In this document: piece by piece, positions 45,108 to 52,855 of the stretch
Layout of the letters: the number at the start of each line of letters is the position of its first letter
How positions within the stretch are numbered: position 1 is the stretch's first letter
Position numbers and translations under genes: made by a program
Notes under the pieces: model-generated
Seen by the model: the letters and a program-made list of their open reading frames with translations, nothing else
Database searches by the model: none
What the model was told of the DNA's origin: nothing
DNA from: Rhizobiaceae bacterium
GTDB lineage: Bacteria; Pseudomonadota; Alphaproteobacteria; Rhizobiales; Rhizobiaceae
Assembly (NCBI GenBank): GCA_023953905.1
Contig: JAMLJA010000015.1
Coordinates: 54,894 to 118,893 of the forward strand
Direction of reading: 5' to 3'
Length of the DNA: 64,000 bases

Positions 45108-45400
45108 GGTCGCATGATAGCATTGGAAACAACGCGACGCAGCACGCGACTGTGATGCAGGCTGCGCCTTGCAACGGCCTCAATGATTGAGACTTCGTAT
45201 ATTTTTGGCCACGGGTAACCCCTTGAAATTGCGAGGCGGGATCAAAAATCACACGGCGTGTCAGAATATCTTGACGTATTTTTGCCATTTTTGCAGTTGC
45301 GAAGGGCGTGCTCCGGGCGTAAGGCTGGCCGCGTTCCGGGAGTTGGAGGGGATTCTGTAAGAGAGTCTCCGATCAAGATTTCAGGCAGCACAGGACAATC

Positions 45401-45538
45401 ATGGACGATAGCGTTCAAAAATCCTGCTGGGGCATTACCGCCAAGGCAGTGATCGGAATTGCATGCCTCATGCTGGTCATGTGGCTTTTCAGCAGCGCGG
45501 AAAGCGCAACGACGGCCGTCCTCGCCACCGCTCAGTAG
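45401..45538 (+). CDS. Possible 45-residue membrane peptide
   Basis: The 593-base gap between the DUF599 and serine dehydratase genes (45108-45700) contains one plausible small gene. It begins with an ATG at 45401 five bases after AGGA. The peptide has a polar start (MDDSVQKSCWG) and one hydrophobic helix at about 14-31 (AVIGIACLMLVMWLF). I do not recognise it. The rest of the gap is more AT-rich near 45190-45260 and shows nothing else I can support. Confidence 0.4.
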   Translation: MDDSVQKSCWGITAKAVIGIACLMLVMWLFSSAESATTAVLATAQ

Positions 45539-45700
45539 AAGCGCGGCGACCCTCCGCCCGTTTGGTGGTTCGGCATTGGATTTGAGCGGAAGCGCCGTGT
45601 CGCGCTCCCGCTAGCCAGCGTCGGGGATTGTGCTCCAAGTCCCAATGAGATCCGGCACTCTGGTGCTGTTTGCAGCTGGCAACCCTGGAGATTGGCGACC

Positions 45701-47101
45701 GTGTTCCTCTCCGTATTCGATCTGTTCAAGATCGGGATCGGCCCTTCGAGTTCCCACACTATGGGGCCGATGACGGCCGCCGCGCGTTTCCTCGAAGAGT
45801 TGCTGGGCAATGACTGGCCGCGTCCGGCTGGAGCACGCGTTGATCGGGTAGCGGCGAGTCTGCACGGGTCGCTTGCCTACACGGGAGTTGGACACGGTAC
45901 GGACCGCGCGGTCATTCTCGGCCTCTCCGGTCTGACGCCACTGACGGTTGATCCTGACGCGGTCGATGGGATTATTGCTCAGGTCGAAGCGCAACAGCGC
46001 GTCTCTCCACCCGGTCATCCCTCCTATCGCTTTGATCGGGCGCACGATCTCGTCCTCGACAAGAAGACGCCACTGCCGGGCCACGCCAACGGCATGGTAT
46101 TTTATGCGTACGACGCGTCCGACCGTCTTCTGCTGAAGCGGATCTACTATTCGGTCGGTGGCGGGTTCGTTGTGTCGGATGAGGAACTGCAGCGACAGAA
46201 GACGTCATCGAAGGCGTCGACCGGGAAGCGCGTGCCTTACCCGTTCCGCAACGCCGCCGAGATGCTCGCGATGGCATCTCGCAGCGGACTCTCCATCGCC
46301 GAGATGAAGCGCGCAAATGAAGAGTCACATCGCAGCCGAGAAGAGTTGGATGCTGGGCTGGACGACATCTGGAGCGCAATGTTGGGATGTATCGAGCGGG
46401 GCCTGTCGCAGGAAGGCATCATGCCTGGCGGTCTGAAGGTCAAGCGCCGGGCACGGCGCATTCACGATAAGTTGCAGGAGGAATGGCAGAGCAACCGTCC
46501 CAACCCGCTGCTCGCCAACGACTGGTTGTCTGTCTATGCGATGGCCGTCAATGAGGAGAATGCCGCGGGCGGGCGTGTGGTGACCGCGCCCACCAACGGT
46601 GCCGCAGGCGTCGTTCCAGCCGTGATGCGCTACTGGCTTCACTTCCACAGCGAGGCCGATCAGGCGAGCATCCGCGACTTTCTGCTCACCGCTTCCGCGG
46701 TGGGGGGCATCATTAAGACAAATGCCTCGATCTCGGGTGCTGAAGTCGGTTGCCAGGGCGAGGTCGGATCCGCCTCGGCAATGGCGGCGGCAGGGCTTGC
46801 GGCCATGCTGGGTGGCACTCCCGAACAGGTGGAGAACGCCGCTGAAATCGCACTCGAACATCATCTTGGCATGACCTGCGATCCGGTAGGCGGTCTGGTG
46901 CAGGTGCCGTGCATCGAGCGCAATGCCCTCGGCGCAGTGAAAGCGGTCACGGCCGCTTCCCTCGCCATGAAGGGGGATGGCACTCATTTCGTGCCGCTGG
47001 ACGCGGCGATTGAGACGATGCGCCAGACCGGCATGGACATGAGTGAGAAATACAAGGAAACCAGCCTTGGTGGCCTCGCGGTCAACGTCGTCGAGTGCTG
47101 A
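45701..47101 (+). CDS. sdaA: L-serine ammonia-lyase, iron-sulfur dependent
   Basis: Single-chain serine dehydratase of about 466 residues with beta and alpha domains fused. The N-terminal signature is [13 protein letters not shown]. Cysteines for the catalytic 4Fe-4S cluster are in [22 protein letters not shown] and VPCIERNA. It converts serine to pyruvate and ammonia. The start is uncertain: a TTG at 45692 lies almost on the ribosome site, whereas the GTG at 45701 is ten bases after GGAG and gives the family's Met-Phe-Leu-Ser start, so I chose it. Confidence 0.94.
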   Translation: MFLSVFDLFKIGIGPSSSHTMGPMTAAARFLEELLGNDWPRPAGARVDRVAASLHGSLAYTGVGHGTDRAVILGLSGLTPLTVDPDAVDGIIAQVEAQQRVSPPGHPSYRFDRAHDLVLDKKTPLPGHANGMVFYAYDASDRLLLKRIYYSVGGGFVVSDEELQRQKTSSKASTGKRVPYPFRNAAEMLAMASRSGLSIAEMKRANEESHRSREELDAGLDDIWSAMLGCIERGLSQEGIMPGGLKVKRRARRIHDKLQEEWQSNRPNPLLANDWLSVYAMAVNEENAAGGRVVTAPTNGAAGVVPAVMRYWLHFHSEADQASIRDFLLTASAVGGIIKTNASISGAEVGCQGEVGSASAMAAAGLAAMLGGTPEQVENAAEIALEHHLGMTCDPVGGLVQVPCIERNALGAVKAVTAASLAMKGDGTHFVPLDAAIETMRQTGMDMSEKYKETSLGGLAVNVVEC

Positions 47102-47169
47102 ACGATCCGCCCTGTGCATAACTTCCTGACGGATTGACGCCCGCGCGGCTGGCGTTAGATCATCGCGTC

Positions 47170-47607
47170 ATGGCCCTGAACATCCTGAAACTATGCGTCG
47201 GCTGCGAGAGCGTCGAGGAACTCGAAGACTGGATAGCGGTAAGGCTCGATGAGCGTCGTCTGGCGAGGCAGCCTGTCGAGCACTGGCACATCACCAGGAT
47301 GGTACCGAGCCGGGTGGACGAAGTGACGTCAGGCGGATCGCTGTTTTGGGTCATCAAGGGCAATGTTCAGTGCCGCCAACTCATCACCGAGATTCGCCCG
47401 TTCGTTGATGACGAGGGGATTGGCCGCTGCAAATTGGTGCTCGACCCGAAGGTCGTTCGCACGCGCTGGCAGCCGCGTCGGGCCTTTCAGGGATGGAGAT
47501 ACCTGAAGCCTGAAGACGCTCCGGCAGATCTCCAAGGTTTGCAATCCGACCTCGTTGCCATGCCCGCCAAGCTGCGAGAGGAACTTGCGGAACTTGGCTT
47601 GTTGTGA
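47170..47607 (+). CDS. DUF1489 family protein
   Basis: Cytoplasmic protein of 145 residues recognised as DUF1489, an uncharacterised alphaproteobacterial family: MALNILKLCVGCESVEELEDW at the start, HITRMVPSR, and GWRYLKPEDAPADL near the end. The ATG at 47170 is chosen because it begins the conserved region; the frame opens at 47134. It follows sdaA by 68 bases. Confidence 0.88.
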   Translation: MALNILKLCVGCESVEELEDWIAVRLDERRLARQPVEHWHITRMVPSRVDEVTSGGSLFWVIKGNVQCRQLITEIRPFVDDEGIGRCKLVLDPKVVRTRWQPRRAFQGWRYLKPEDAPADLQGLQSDLVAMPAKLREELAELGLL

Positions 47608-47749
47608 GTGTCGATGGTGGCGTTAACTGCGCTGCTTCATCACGTTTCCTAACCAACCTGCTTTACCACTCGCATAGATTGTACTCGGCGGCGGATTGAA
47701 ATTCGCTGGGAAAACAATCAAGTATCCCGCCATCTGTGGAGCGGGGCTG

Positions 47750-48688
47750 ATGTTGTTATCGAGTACAGCAGTCATCCATGACGAAGCTGGGTTGAAGAAC
47801 GCCCACGTCATTGTTTGTGGAAACGAGAAGGGCGGCTCCGGCAAGTCGACCACTGCAATGCACATTGCTGTCGGTTTGATGAATGAGGGGCACCGCGTCG
47901 CCACCGTTGATCTGGATGGCCGCCAGTTATCGTTCACGCGCTATATCGAAAATCGGCAAAGCTGGGCACGGGAAGCTGGCGCGGCACTTTCCGTGCCACG
48001 CCACTTTCATGTGCCTCCTGCCACGCGCGATCTTGCCGCTGAGTCCGATGGACAGGAGCTCGAGCAGCTTACCGAGGGTTTGGCGAGGATCGAACACACC
48101 CATGATTTCGTGGTCATTGACACGCCTGGCTCCGACACTTTTCTCAACAGGCTCGCCCACGGCATGGCCGATACACTGATCACCCCGATGAATGACAGCT
48201 TCATCGATTTTGATGTTCTGGCTCGCGTCGATCCTTCCAGCTACGAGATCCTCGAACACTCCCAATATGCGCTGTCGGTGCGAGAGGCGCGGCGGCGTCG
48301 GCGGATTGCCGACAGCCGGATCATGGATTGGATCGTGGTGCGCAACCGCATGTCGCCCATCACGTCTCGAAACGAGCAGCGCGTGGCCAAGTGTCTTCGA
48401 CATCTCTCCATGCAACTCGGATTTAGAGTCGCGGATGGAATCTCTGAAAGGGTGGTGTTTCGCGAGTTCTTTCCCATGGGGCTGACCGCACTCGATGCCT
48501 TCGAAGAACATGTCCTCAATCACAAACCAACACTGTCGCATTTGGCGGCTAGACAAGAGATCCGAGATCTCATCGCGTCATTGCGTTTGCCGACCGACGA
48601 CCATGGACGACGGCGCGCAGATGTCAGAAGGCGCTACGCCGAGGCGATGAGCAAGCCGCTTGAACTGCCCGATATCTTCGTGAATTGA
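47750..48688 (+). CDS. mipZ: Division-plane positioning ATPase MipZ
   Basis: ParA/MinD-superfamily ATPase of about 312 residues with the deviant Walker A GNEKGGSGKST and the MipZ-typical VIDTPGSDTFLNRLAHGMADTLITPMNDSFIDFDVL segment (about residues 120-160). In Caulobacter, MipZ forms bipolar gradients from ParB at the poles and blocks FtsZ assembly, placing the septum at midcell. The ATG at 47750 has GGAG eight bases upstream; a later TTG at 47792 would begin close to the Walker region. The following VWA/J-domain pair is on the same strand. Confidence 0.94.
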   Translation: MLLSSTAVIHDEAGLKNAHVIVCGNEKGGSGKSTTAMHIAVGLMNEGHRVATVDLDGRQLSFTRYIENRQSWAREAGAALSVPRHFHVPPATRDLAAESDGQELEQLTEGLARIEHTHDFVVIDTPGSDTFLNRLAHGMADTLITPMNDSFIDFDVLARVDPSSYEILEHSQYALSVREARRRRRIADSRIMDWIVVRNRMSPITSRNEQRVAKCLRHLSMQLGFRVADGISERVVFREFFPMGLTALDAFEEHVLNHKPTLSHLAARQEIRDLIASLRLPTDDHGRRRADVRRRYAEAMSKPLELPDIFVN

Positions 48689-48730
48689 TTGAGCCTGACC
48701 CGATCGTGAGCGAACAATTGAGGCGCGCCC

Positions 48731-49489
48731 TTGCAAGCCTGTCTTGTTCGCCACATGTTCAGTCGCATGAGTGAGAAGAGGTCGGTCACCAAAACATCGG
48801 CGCAAGATGCAACTCCCGCGCGTTCGTCCGCGCGCGAGGTCGAAGCCTTCCTGCGTCAAGCGAAGGCGGTCGTGCAGCAGGGCGACGCGGCGCGGATGAT
48901 CCTTGCGCTTGACGCCACGATGAGCCGTCAACCGACTTGGGACCTTGCTTGCCAGCTCCAGGGGCAGATGTTCGATGCAGTGGGACGTTCCGGCGCTCTG
49001 AATGTTCAGCTCGTCTATTTTCGCGGTTTTGGCGAGTGCCGCGCCTCGCGCTTTGTGTCCGACACCGACGCTCTGAAGCAGCTGATGACCCGTATCGATT
49101 GCCGTGCGGGCCACACGCAGGTTGGCAAGATTCTGACCCATGCCCTGAAACAGACAGGCGAAGCAAAGGTCTCGGCGATTGTCTACATAGGCGATGCGTT
49201 TGAAGAGGCGATCGATGATCTCGCTCAGAAGGCGGGTAAGCTCGGTATCCTGGGAGTGCCCGTGTTTGTTTTTCAGGAGGGACGGGACGTCAATGCGGAG
49301 CGAGCATTCAAGGAGATCGCCCGGTTGACGCGTGGGGCGTGGTTCCGTTTCGACCGCGACGCAGCTGCGACACTGGCCCGTCTGCTGGCGTCCGTCGCTG
49401 TGTTTGCGACGGGTGGCCTAAAGGCGCTTGAGGCGCGCGGCCGTGCTGAAGACCGAATGATGATCGAACATTTGACCGGGCGTCGATGA
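48731..49489 (+). CDS. VWA-domain-like protein of unknown function
   Basis: Cytoplasmic protein of about 252 residues with a von Willebrand A-like fold: MILALDATMSRQPTWDLACQ carries a DxTxS metal-site motif at about 61-65, followed by VQLVYFRG, and IVYIGDAFEE near 160. It has no signal or membrane segment. A TTG at 48731 has TGAGG seven bases upstream; ATGs at 48755 and 48767 are alternatives without good sites. Its stop overlaps the start of the membrane J-domain gene, a pairing I have seen in other Hyphomicrobiales; the function of the pair is unknown. Confidence 0.75.
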   Translation: MQACLVRHMFSRMSEKRSVTKTSAQDATPARSSAREVEAFLRQAKAVVQQGDAARMILALDATMSRQPTWDLACQLQGQMFDAVGRSGALNVQLVYFRGFGECRASRFVSDTDALKQLMTRIDCRAGHTQVGKILTHALKQTGEAKVSAIVYIGDAFEEAIDDLAQKAGKLGILGVPVFVFQEGRDVNAERAFKEIARLTRGAWFRFDRDAAATLARLLASVAVFATGGLKALEARGRAEDRMMIEHLTGRR

Positions 49490-50181
49490 GTCTCTTTCTG
49501 GGCGTTCTGGTATCACTGTTGGGACTGGCCGCACTGCTGGCTGTCTTCATGCGCGCCGATGCCCGCGCTCTCGCCAATGGCATTCGACTTGCCGGTCCGC
49601 TCCTCGTTGGCTCTGTCGGCGCTGTGTTGCTGCTGCTTGGGCGTGCGAGCATGGGCGGGATGTTGCTGTCTGCCGCGCTCGCGTGGTTCGGCTACAGCCG
49701 CAAGAGACGGCCGGTCAATACAGCTGCGGGCCAGAAGTCGACCGTCAGAACCGCCGCGCTGGAAATGGAGCTGGATCACGACACCGGGTCGCTCGAAGGC
49801 CTGGTCCTGGCCGGTCGCCAGGAAGGTCGAAGTCTCGCCGAGCTGGACAGGGCCGAAATGCTGGCGCTGTTTACGGAGCTTTCCGTCGAGAGCGACAGCC
49901 GCCAGCTACTTGAGACGTATCTTGACGGCCGATTTCCCGGCTGGCGTGAAGACCTGAAGTCGGACACTGGCAACGGGCAGGGAACTGCGCCAGGCTCGGG
50001 CCCCATGACTAAGCAGGAGGCTTACCAGATCCTTGGTCTTGAAACGGGGGCCTCCACGGCGGATATCCGCAAGGCGCATCGCCGCCTGATGCAGCGCCTG
50101 CACCCCGACATCGGGGGCTCTCCGTTCCTCGCGGCTCGGATCAATGAGGCCAAGGACGTTCTTCTCTCCGATCACAGCTGA
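49486..50181 (+). CDS. Membrane-anchored DnaJ-domain protein
   Basis: Protein of 231 residues: two N-terminal hydrophobic helices (about 3-22 and 32-64), a linker, and a C-terminal J domain (about 175-231) with the essential HPD motif (RLMQRLHPDIGGSP). The layout recalls Pam18/Tim14 and DjlC-type proteins that recruit an Hsp70 to the membrane. The start overlaps the VWA-like gene (ATGA), so the two are translationally coupled. The client or substrate is not known. Confidence 0.82.
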   Translation: MSLFLGVLVSLLGLAALLAVFMRADARALANGIRLAGPLLVGSVGAVLLLLGRASMGGMLLSAALAWFGYSRKRRPVNTAAGQKSTVRTAALEMELDHDTGSLEGLVLAGRQEGRSLAELDRAEMLALFTELSVESDSRQLLETYLDGRFPGWREDLKSDTGNGQGTAPGSGPMTKQEAYQILGLETGASTADIRKAHRRLMQRLHPDIGGSPFLAARINEAKDVLLSDHS

Positions 50182-50242
50182 CTACCCTTCTACGCAACAC
50201 ATTCCGGGTGGAAACTGACCTGGGGGGAGCGCCCCCGAGCCT

Positions 50243-51673
50243 TTACTGGGTCGCGTAGCACGCGATCTTCTGTCTCTTGAGCTGGCGGCACGCGCTGGTT
50301 GCTGCAGCCTGTGAACTGAAGCCCCCGAAGCGGGCGCGATAGTAGGTGGTGCCGCCCTTGTCGAACGCCATCGTGTAGGGCGATGCATCAGCCACCACGC
50401 GTTCTGCCCGATTTGCCACGCTGGCCAGCGCGCTCTTGGCGTCGCCTTCGGTCAGTGCGGCGGCAATCTGTATCGACCAACCGGAGGCAGGCGCCGTGGA
50501 TGCAGTGCTGATCGGGTCGACTTCGACCTTCGGACGCTTGATCGGCGCCAGACTGGTCGTCTCGGGCTTGGTCGAGCGAGAGGGCTTCGGATCGGGGGTC
50601 TGCCCGAACCGCTCTGTCGCCGGTGCGTCGATGCGGACGCCGACGGAAGCGATCGTGTACTCATCGGTGCCTTCGGCGGTTTCTTCCGTATCGCCTTCGG
50701 CCACTTCCGCCAGGTCATCTTCAAAAGGTCTTGAGTCTGGCGTGGGCGCATCGTGCTTTGGCAAAGGCAAGGCTGCGACGGAGACGTCCCGGAGCTCAGG
50801 CGACGCCGATTTCGCGACAAGATCGCCGCCGCCACGGGAGGAGGCTTTGGAGAAGTACTTCTTGATGAGGTCGGCCATCTCGCGATCGCGCGATGCACCG
50901 CTGCTGCCGCCCATGACAACGGCAACTATCCTCCTGCGCCCGTCCGTGACAGACGAGACGAGGTTGAAGCCCGACGCGCGCGTATAGCCCGTCTTGATGC
51001 CATCAACGCCTTCCACACGACCCAGTAGCTTGTTGTGGTTGGCGATGCGCTGCTTGCCGTATTTGAACGAGCGAACGGAGAAATAGTCGTAATATTGCGG
51101 GTAATGCTCGCGCAACGCGATGCCGAGCTTCGCCATGTCACGCGCAGTTGTGAACTGCCCCGTGTTCGGCAGCCCATGCGGGTTGCGGAAAACGGTACCG
51201 TTCATTCCCAGGCTGCGCGCCTTCGCAGTCATCATGCGTGCGAAGCCTTGTTCGGACCCGCCCAGCAGTTCTGCCAGAGCAAGTGACGCATCGTTGGCGG
51301 AGCGCGTGATCAGCGAGTAGATGGCTGTCTCGACGCTGATCGAGTTGCCTGCACGAATGCCAAGCTTGGTCGGCGGCTGAGCGGCCGCCTGTGCCGAGAA
51401 CTTGACCTGTGTGGACTTTTTGATCTTGCCGCGCTCAAGAGCCTCGAAGGTGAGGTAGAGCGTCATCATTTTGGTGAGCGATGCCGGATACCGCCTGGAA
51501 TCCGCGCTCGATGAATAAAGAGTTTTGCCGGTATTGGCATCCACGACAATCGCCGCATGCTTGCTGGAAGCCGCTTGGGCAGCTCCTGTCAGGCTGAGCA
51601 TGATAGCGAAGAGAAAGGCCGCAGGCCGGCCAAGCTTGACCCGCGTGCGGGTCGACGCAAACGTCTGACGCAC
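50243..51673 (-). CDS. D-alanyl-D-alanine carboxypeptidase with C-terminal SPOR domain
   Basis: Penicillin-binding-type peptidase of 476 residues. A signal peptide (about 17-35) precedes the peptidase S11 domain with SxxK at Ser65-Lys68 (PASLTKMM), SxN at 125-127 (SANDAS) and KTG at 227-229 (GIKTGYT). A disordered region (about 290-395) leads to a SPOR domain at about 400-476, which should bind denuded septal peptidoglycan and place the enzyme at the division site. The frame opens at 51733, but a GTG at 51673 with AAGGA eight bases upstream is the best start. Confidence 0.92.
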   Translation of the reverse strand: MRQTFASTRTRVKLGRPAAFLFAIMLSLTGAAQAASSKHAAIVVDANTGKTLYSSSADSRRYPASLTKMMTLYLTFEALERGKIKKSTQVKFSAQAAAQPPTKLGIRAGNSISVETAIYSLITRSANDASLALAELLGGSEQGFARMMTAKARSLGMNGTVFRNPHGLPNTGQFTTARDMAKLGIALREHYPQYYDYFSVRSFKYGKQRIANHNKLLGRVEGVDGIKTGYTRASGFNLVSSVTDGRRRIVAVVMGGSSGASRDREMADLIKKYFSKASSRGGGDLVAKSASPELRDVSVAALPLPKHDAPTPDSRPFEDDLAEVAEGDTEETAEGTDEYTIASVGVRIDAPATERFGQTPDPKPSRSTKPETTSLAPIKRPKVEVDPISTASTAPASGWSIQIAAALTEGDAKSALASVANRAERVVADASPYTMAFDKGGTTYYRARFGGFSSQAAATSACRQLKRQKIACYATQ

Positions 51674-51756
51674 TGTTAAAATCCTTGATCTTTTTGCGGT
51701 CCCCGAGACGGCAAGGCTGTCCCGTCTAGCCATTTGGGGAGATTAGCGGCCCCAGC

Positions 51757-51779
51757 GTTACCAAAGAGTTTATGGTAAC
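51757..51779. promoter_or_regulatory. Inverted repeat upstream of the carboxypeptidase gene
   Basis: GTTACC-N11-GGTAAC, six-base perfect arms, in the 248-base region between the divergent carboxypeptidase and phasin genes. It could be a regulator site; nothing more can be said from sequence. Confidence 0.3.
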
Positions 51780-51845
51780 CAGCTTGTTCATAATTTCGCA
51801 TGCGTTCGAGTCAAAAGCCACAAAACGGCGCCGTCAGGTGTTTTC

Positions 51846-51874
51846 TTGACAATTTGTGCACTGCACAATATCTT
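51846..51874 (+). promoter_or_regulatory. Phasin promoter with an embedded palindrome
   Basis: A consensus -35 box TTGACA (51846-51851) is followed after 17 bases by TATCTT (51869-51874). The spacer contains TTGTGCA-C-TGCACAA, seven-base perfect arms around one base. A repressor bound there would block RNA polymerase. TGC-rich palindromes are the kind of site bound by PhaR, the usual phasin repressor; the identity of the regulator is inference. Confidence 0.65.
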
Positions 51875-51921
51875 GTGTGCATCGCCCAATTTCAGATCGA
51901 GATACGACGAAAGGCAGTTTC

Positions 51922-52251
51922 ATGTGGCAGTCGTTTGATGACGTCAGCAAATACGGCAAGGAGTATTTTGATTCGGGCGTGAAGAGCTTCACGTCGGTAT
52001 CAAAGGGAACGCAGGCCATCGCAGCCGAAGCTTCCGACTACTCAAAGAAGAGCTTCGAGGCGGGTAGCCAGGCGATGGAGAAGATGCTCTCCGCGCGCTC
52101 ATTTGAGAAGGCAATGGAAATCCAGACGGAGTTTGCAAAGCAAGCTTATGAAGGTCTGGTTTCCGAGACGACCAAGTTGAGCCAGCTCTACGCGGATATG
52201 GCGAAGGAGGCCTACAAGCCTTATGAGAGCATCGTCGGGAAACTGAAATAG
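51922..52251 (+). CDS. Phasin family protein
   Basis: Helical protein of 109 residues with the Phasin_2-type pattern: MWQSFDDVSKYGKEYFDSGV, then long amphipathic helices (AIAAEASDYSKKSFEAG; IQTEFAKQAYEGLVSE). Phasins coat polyhydroxyalkanoate granules and control their size and number. The ATG at 51922 has AAAGG upstream; the longer frame from 51856 overlaps the promoter. A strong terminator follows, so it is a single-gene unit. Confidence 0.92.
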   Translation: MWQSFDDVSKYGKEYFDSGVKSFTSVSKGTQAIAAEASDYSKKSFEAGSQAMEKMLSARSFEKAMEIQTEFAKQAYEGLVSETTKLSQLYADMAKEAYKPYESIVGKLK

Positions 52252-52290
52252 TTCTCGAATCTCGAAGTTTGACGGCCGCTGCGGCCGATA

Positions 52291-52323
52291 AAGCCCGGCC
52301 GCGGAAACGCTGCCGGGCTTTTT
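52291..52323 (+). terminator. Terminator after the phasin gene
   Basis: Nine-base perfect stem AAGCCCGGC / GCCGGGCTT followed by a T run, 39 bases after the phasin stop. Confidence 0.88.
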
Positions 52324-52518
52324 GATTCAACGCGGCTTCGCTTTGGGACACGATTGCGTCAACTCTTCGGATCGGCACCCTCCTGCCGTATTGTCAGCGG
52401 CACAGAAGGGCTTACAATCTGCTTCGACGCACATACATGAGTGCCAGATGAACTTCCGGAATCAAGGGCGGAATTTGTGATCATAGGCACAACAGTCAGG
52501 CGGACTGGAACGGTCCGC

Positions 52519-52848
52519 ATGCAAGGTGACGACCAGCGAGGCTCGGGCCCGGGCCGAGGTACCGCAGTCATCACGCGAACACGTACGAAAACGAAAAAGC
52601 CGTCGCTCTATCGCGTTCTCATTCTCAACGACGACTACACCCCGATGGAGTTTGTCGTCCACGTTCTGGAGCGGTTCTTCCAGAAGGATCGCGAAGCCGC
52701 CACGCGAATCATGTTGCATGTCCACAATCACGGGGTGGGCGAATGCGGCGTGTTCACATTCGAAGTCGCCGAGACAAAGGTGACGCAGGTCATGGATTTC
52801 GCCCGTCAGCACCAGCATCCGCTGCAATGCGTGATGGAAAAGAAGTGA
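52519..52848 (+). CDS. clpS: ClpS adaptor protein
   Basis: Protein of 109 residues that delivers N-degron substrates to ClpAP. After a flexible N-terminal extension ([13 protein letters not shown]) the core carries [38 protein letters not shown] and the C-terminal [12 protein letters not shown]. The start is uncertain: the ATG at 52519 has no strong site and a GTG at 52477 after GGCGGA would add 14 residues. It lies seven bases upstream of clpA. Confidence 0.94.
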   Translation: MQGDDQRGSGPGRGTAVITRTRTKTKKPSLYRVLILNDDYTPMEFVVHVLERFFQKDREAATRIMLHVHNHGVGECGVFTFEVAETKVTQVMDFARQHQHPLQCVMEKK

Positions 52849-52855
52849 GGTAAAA

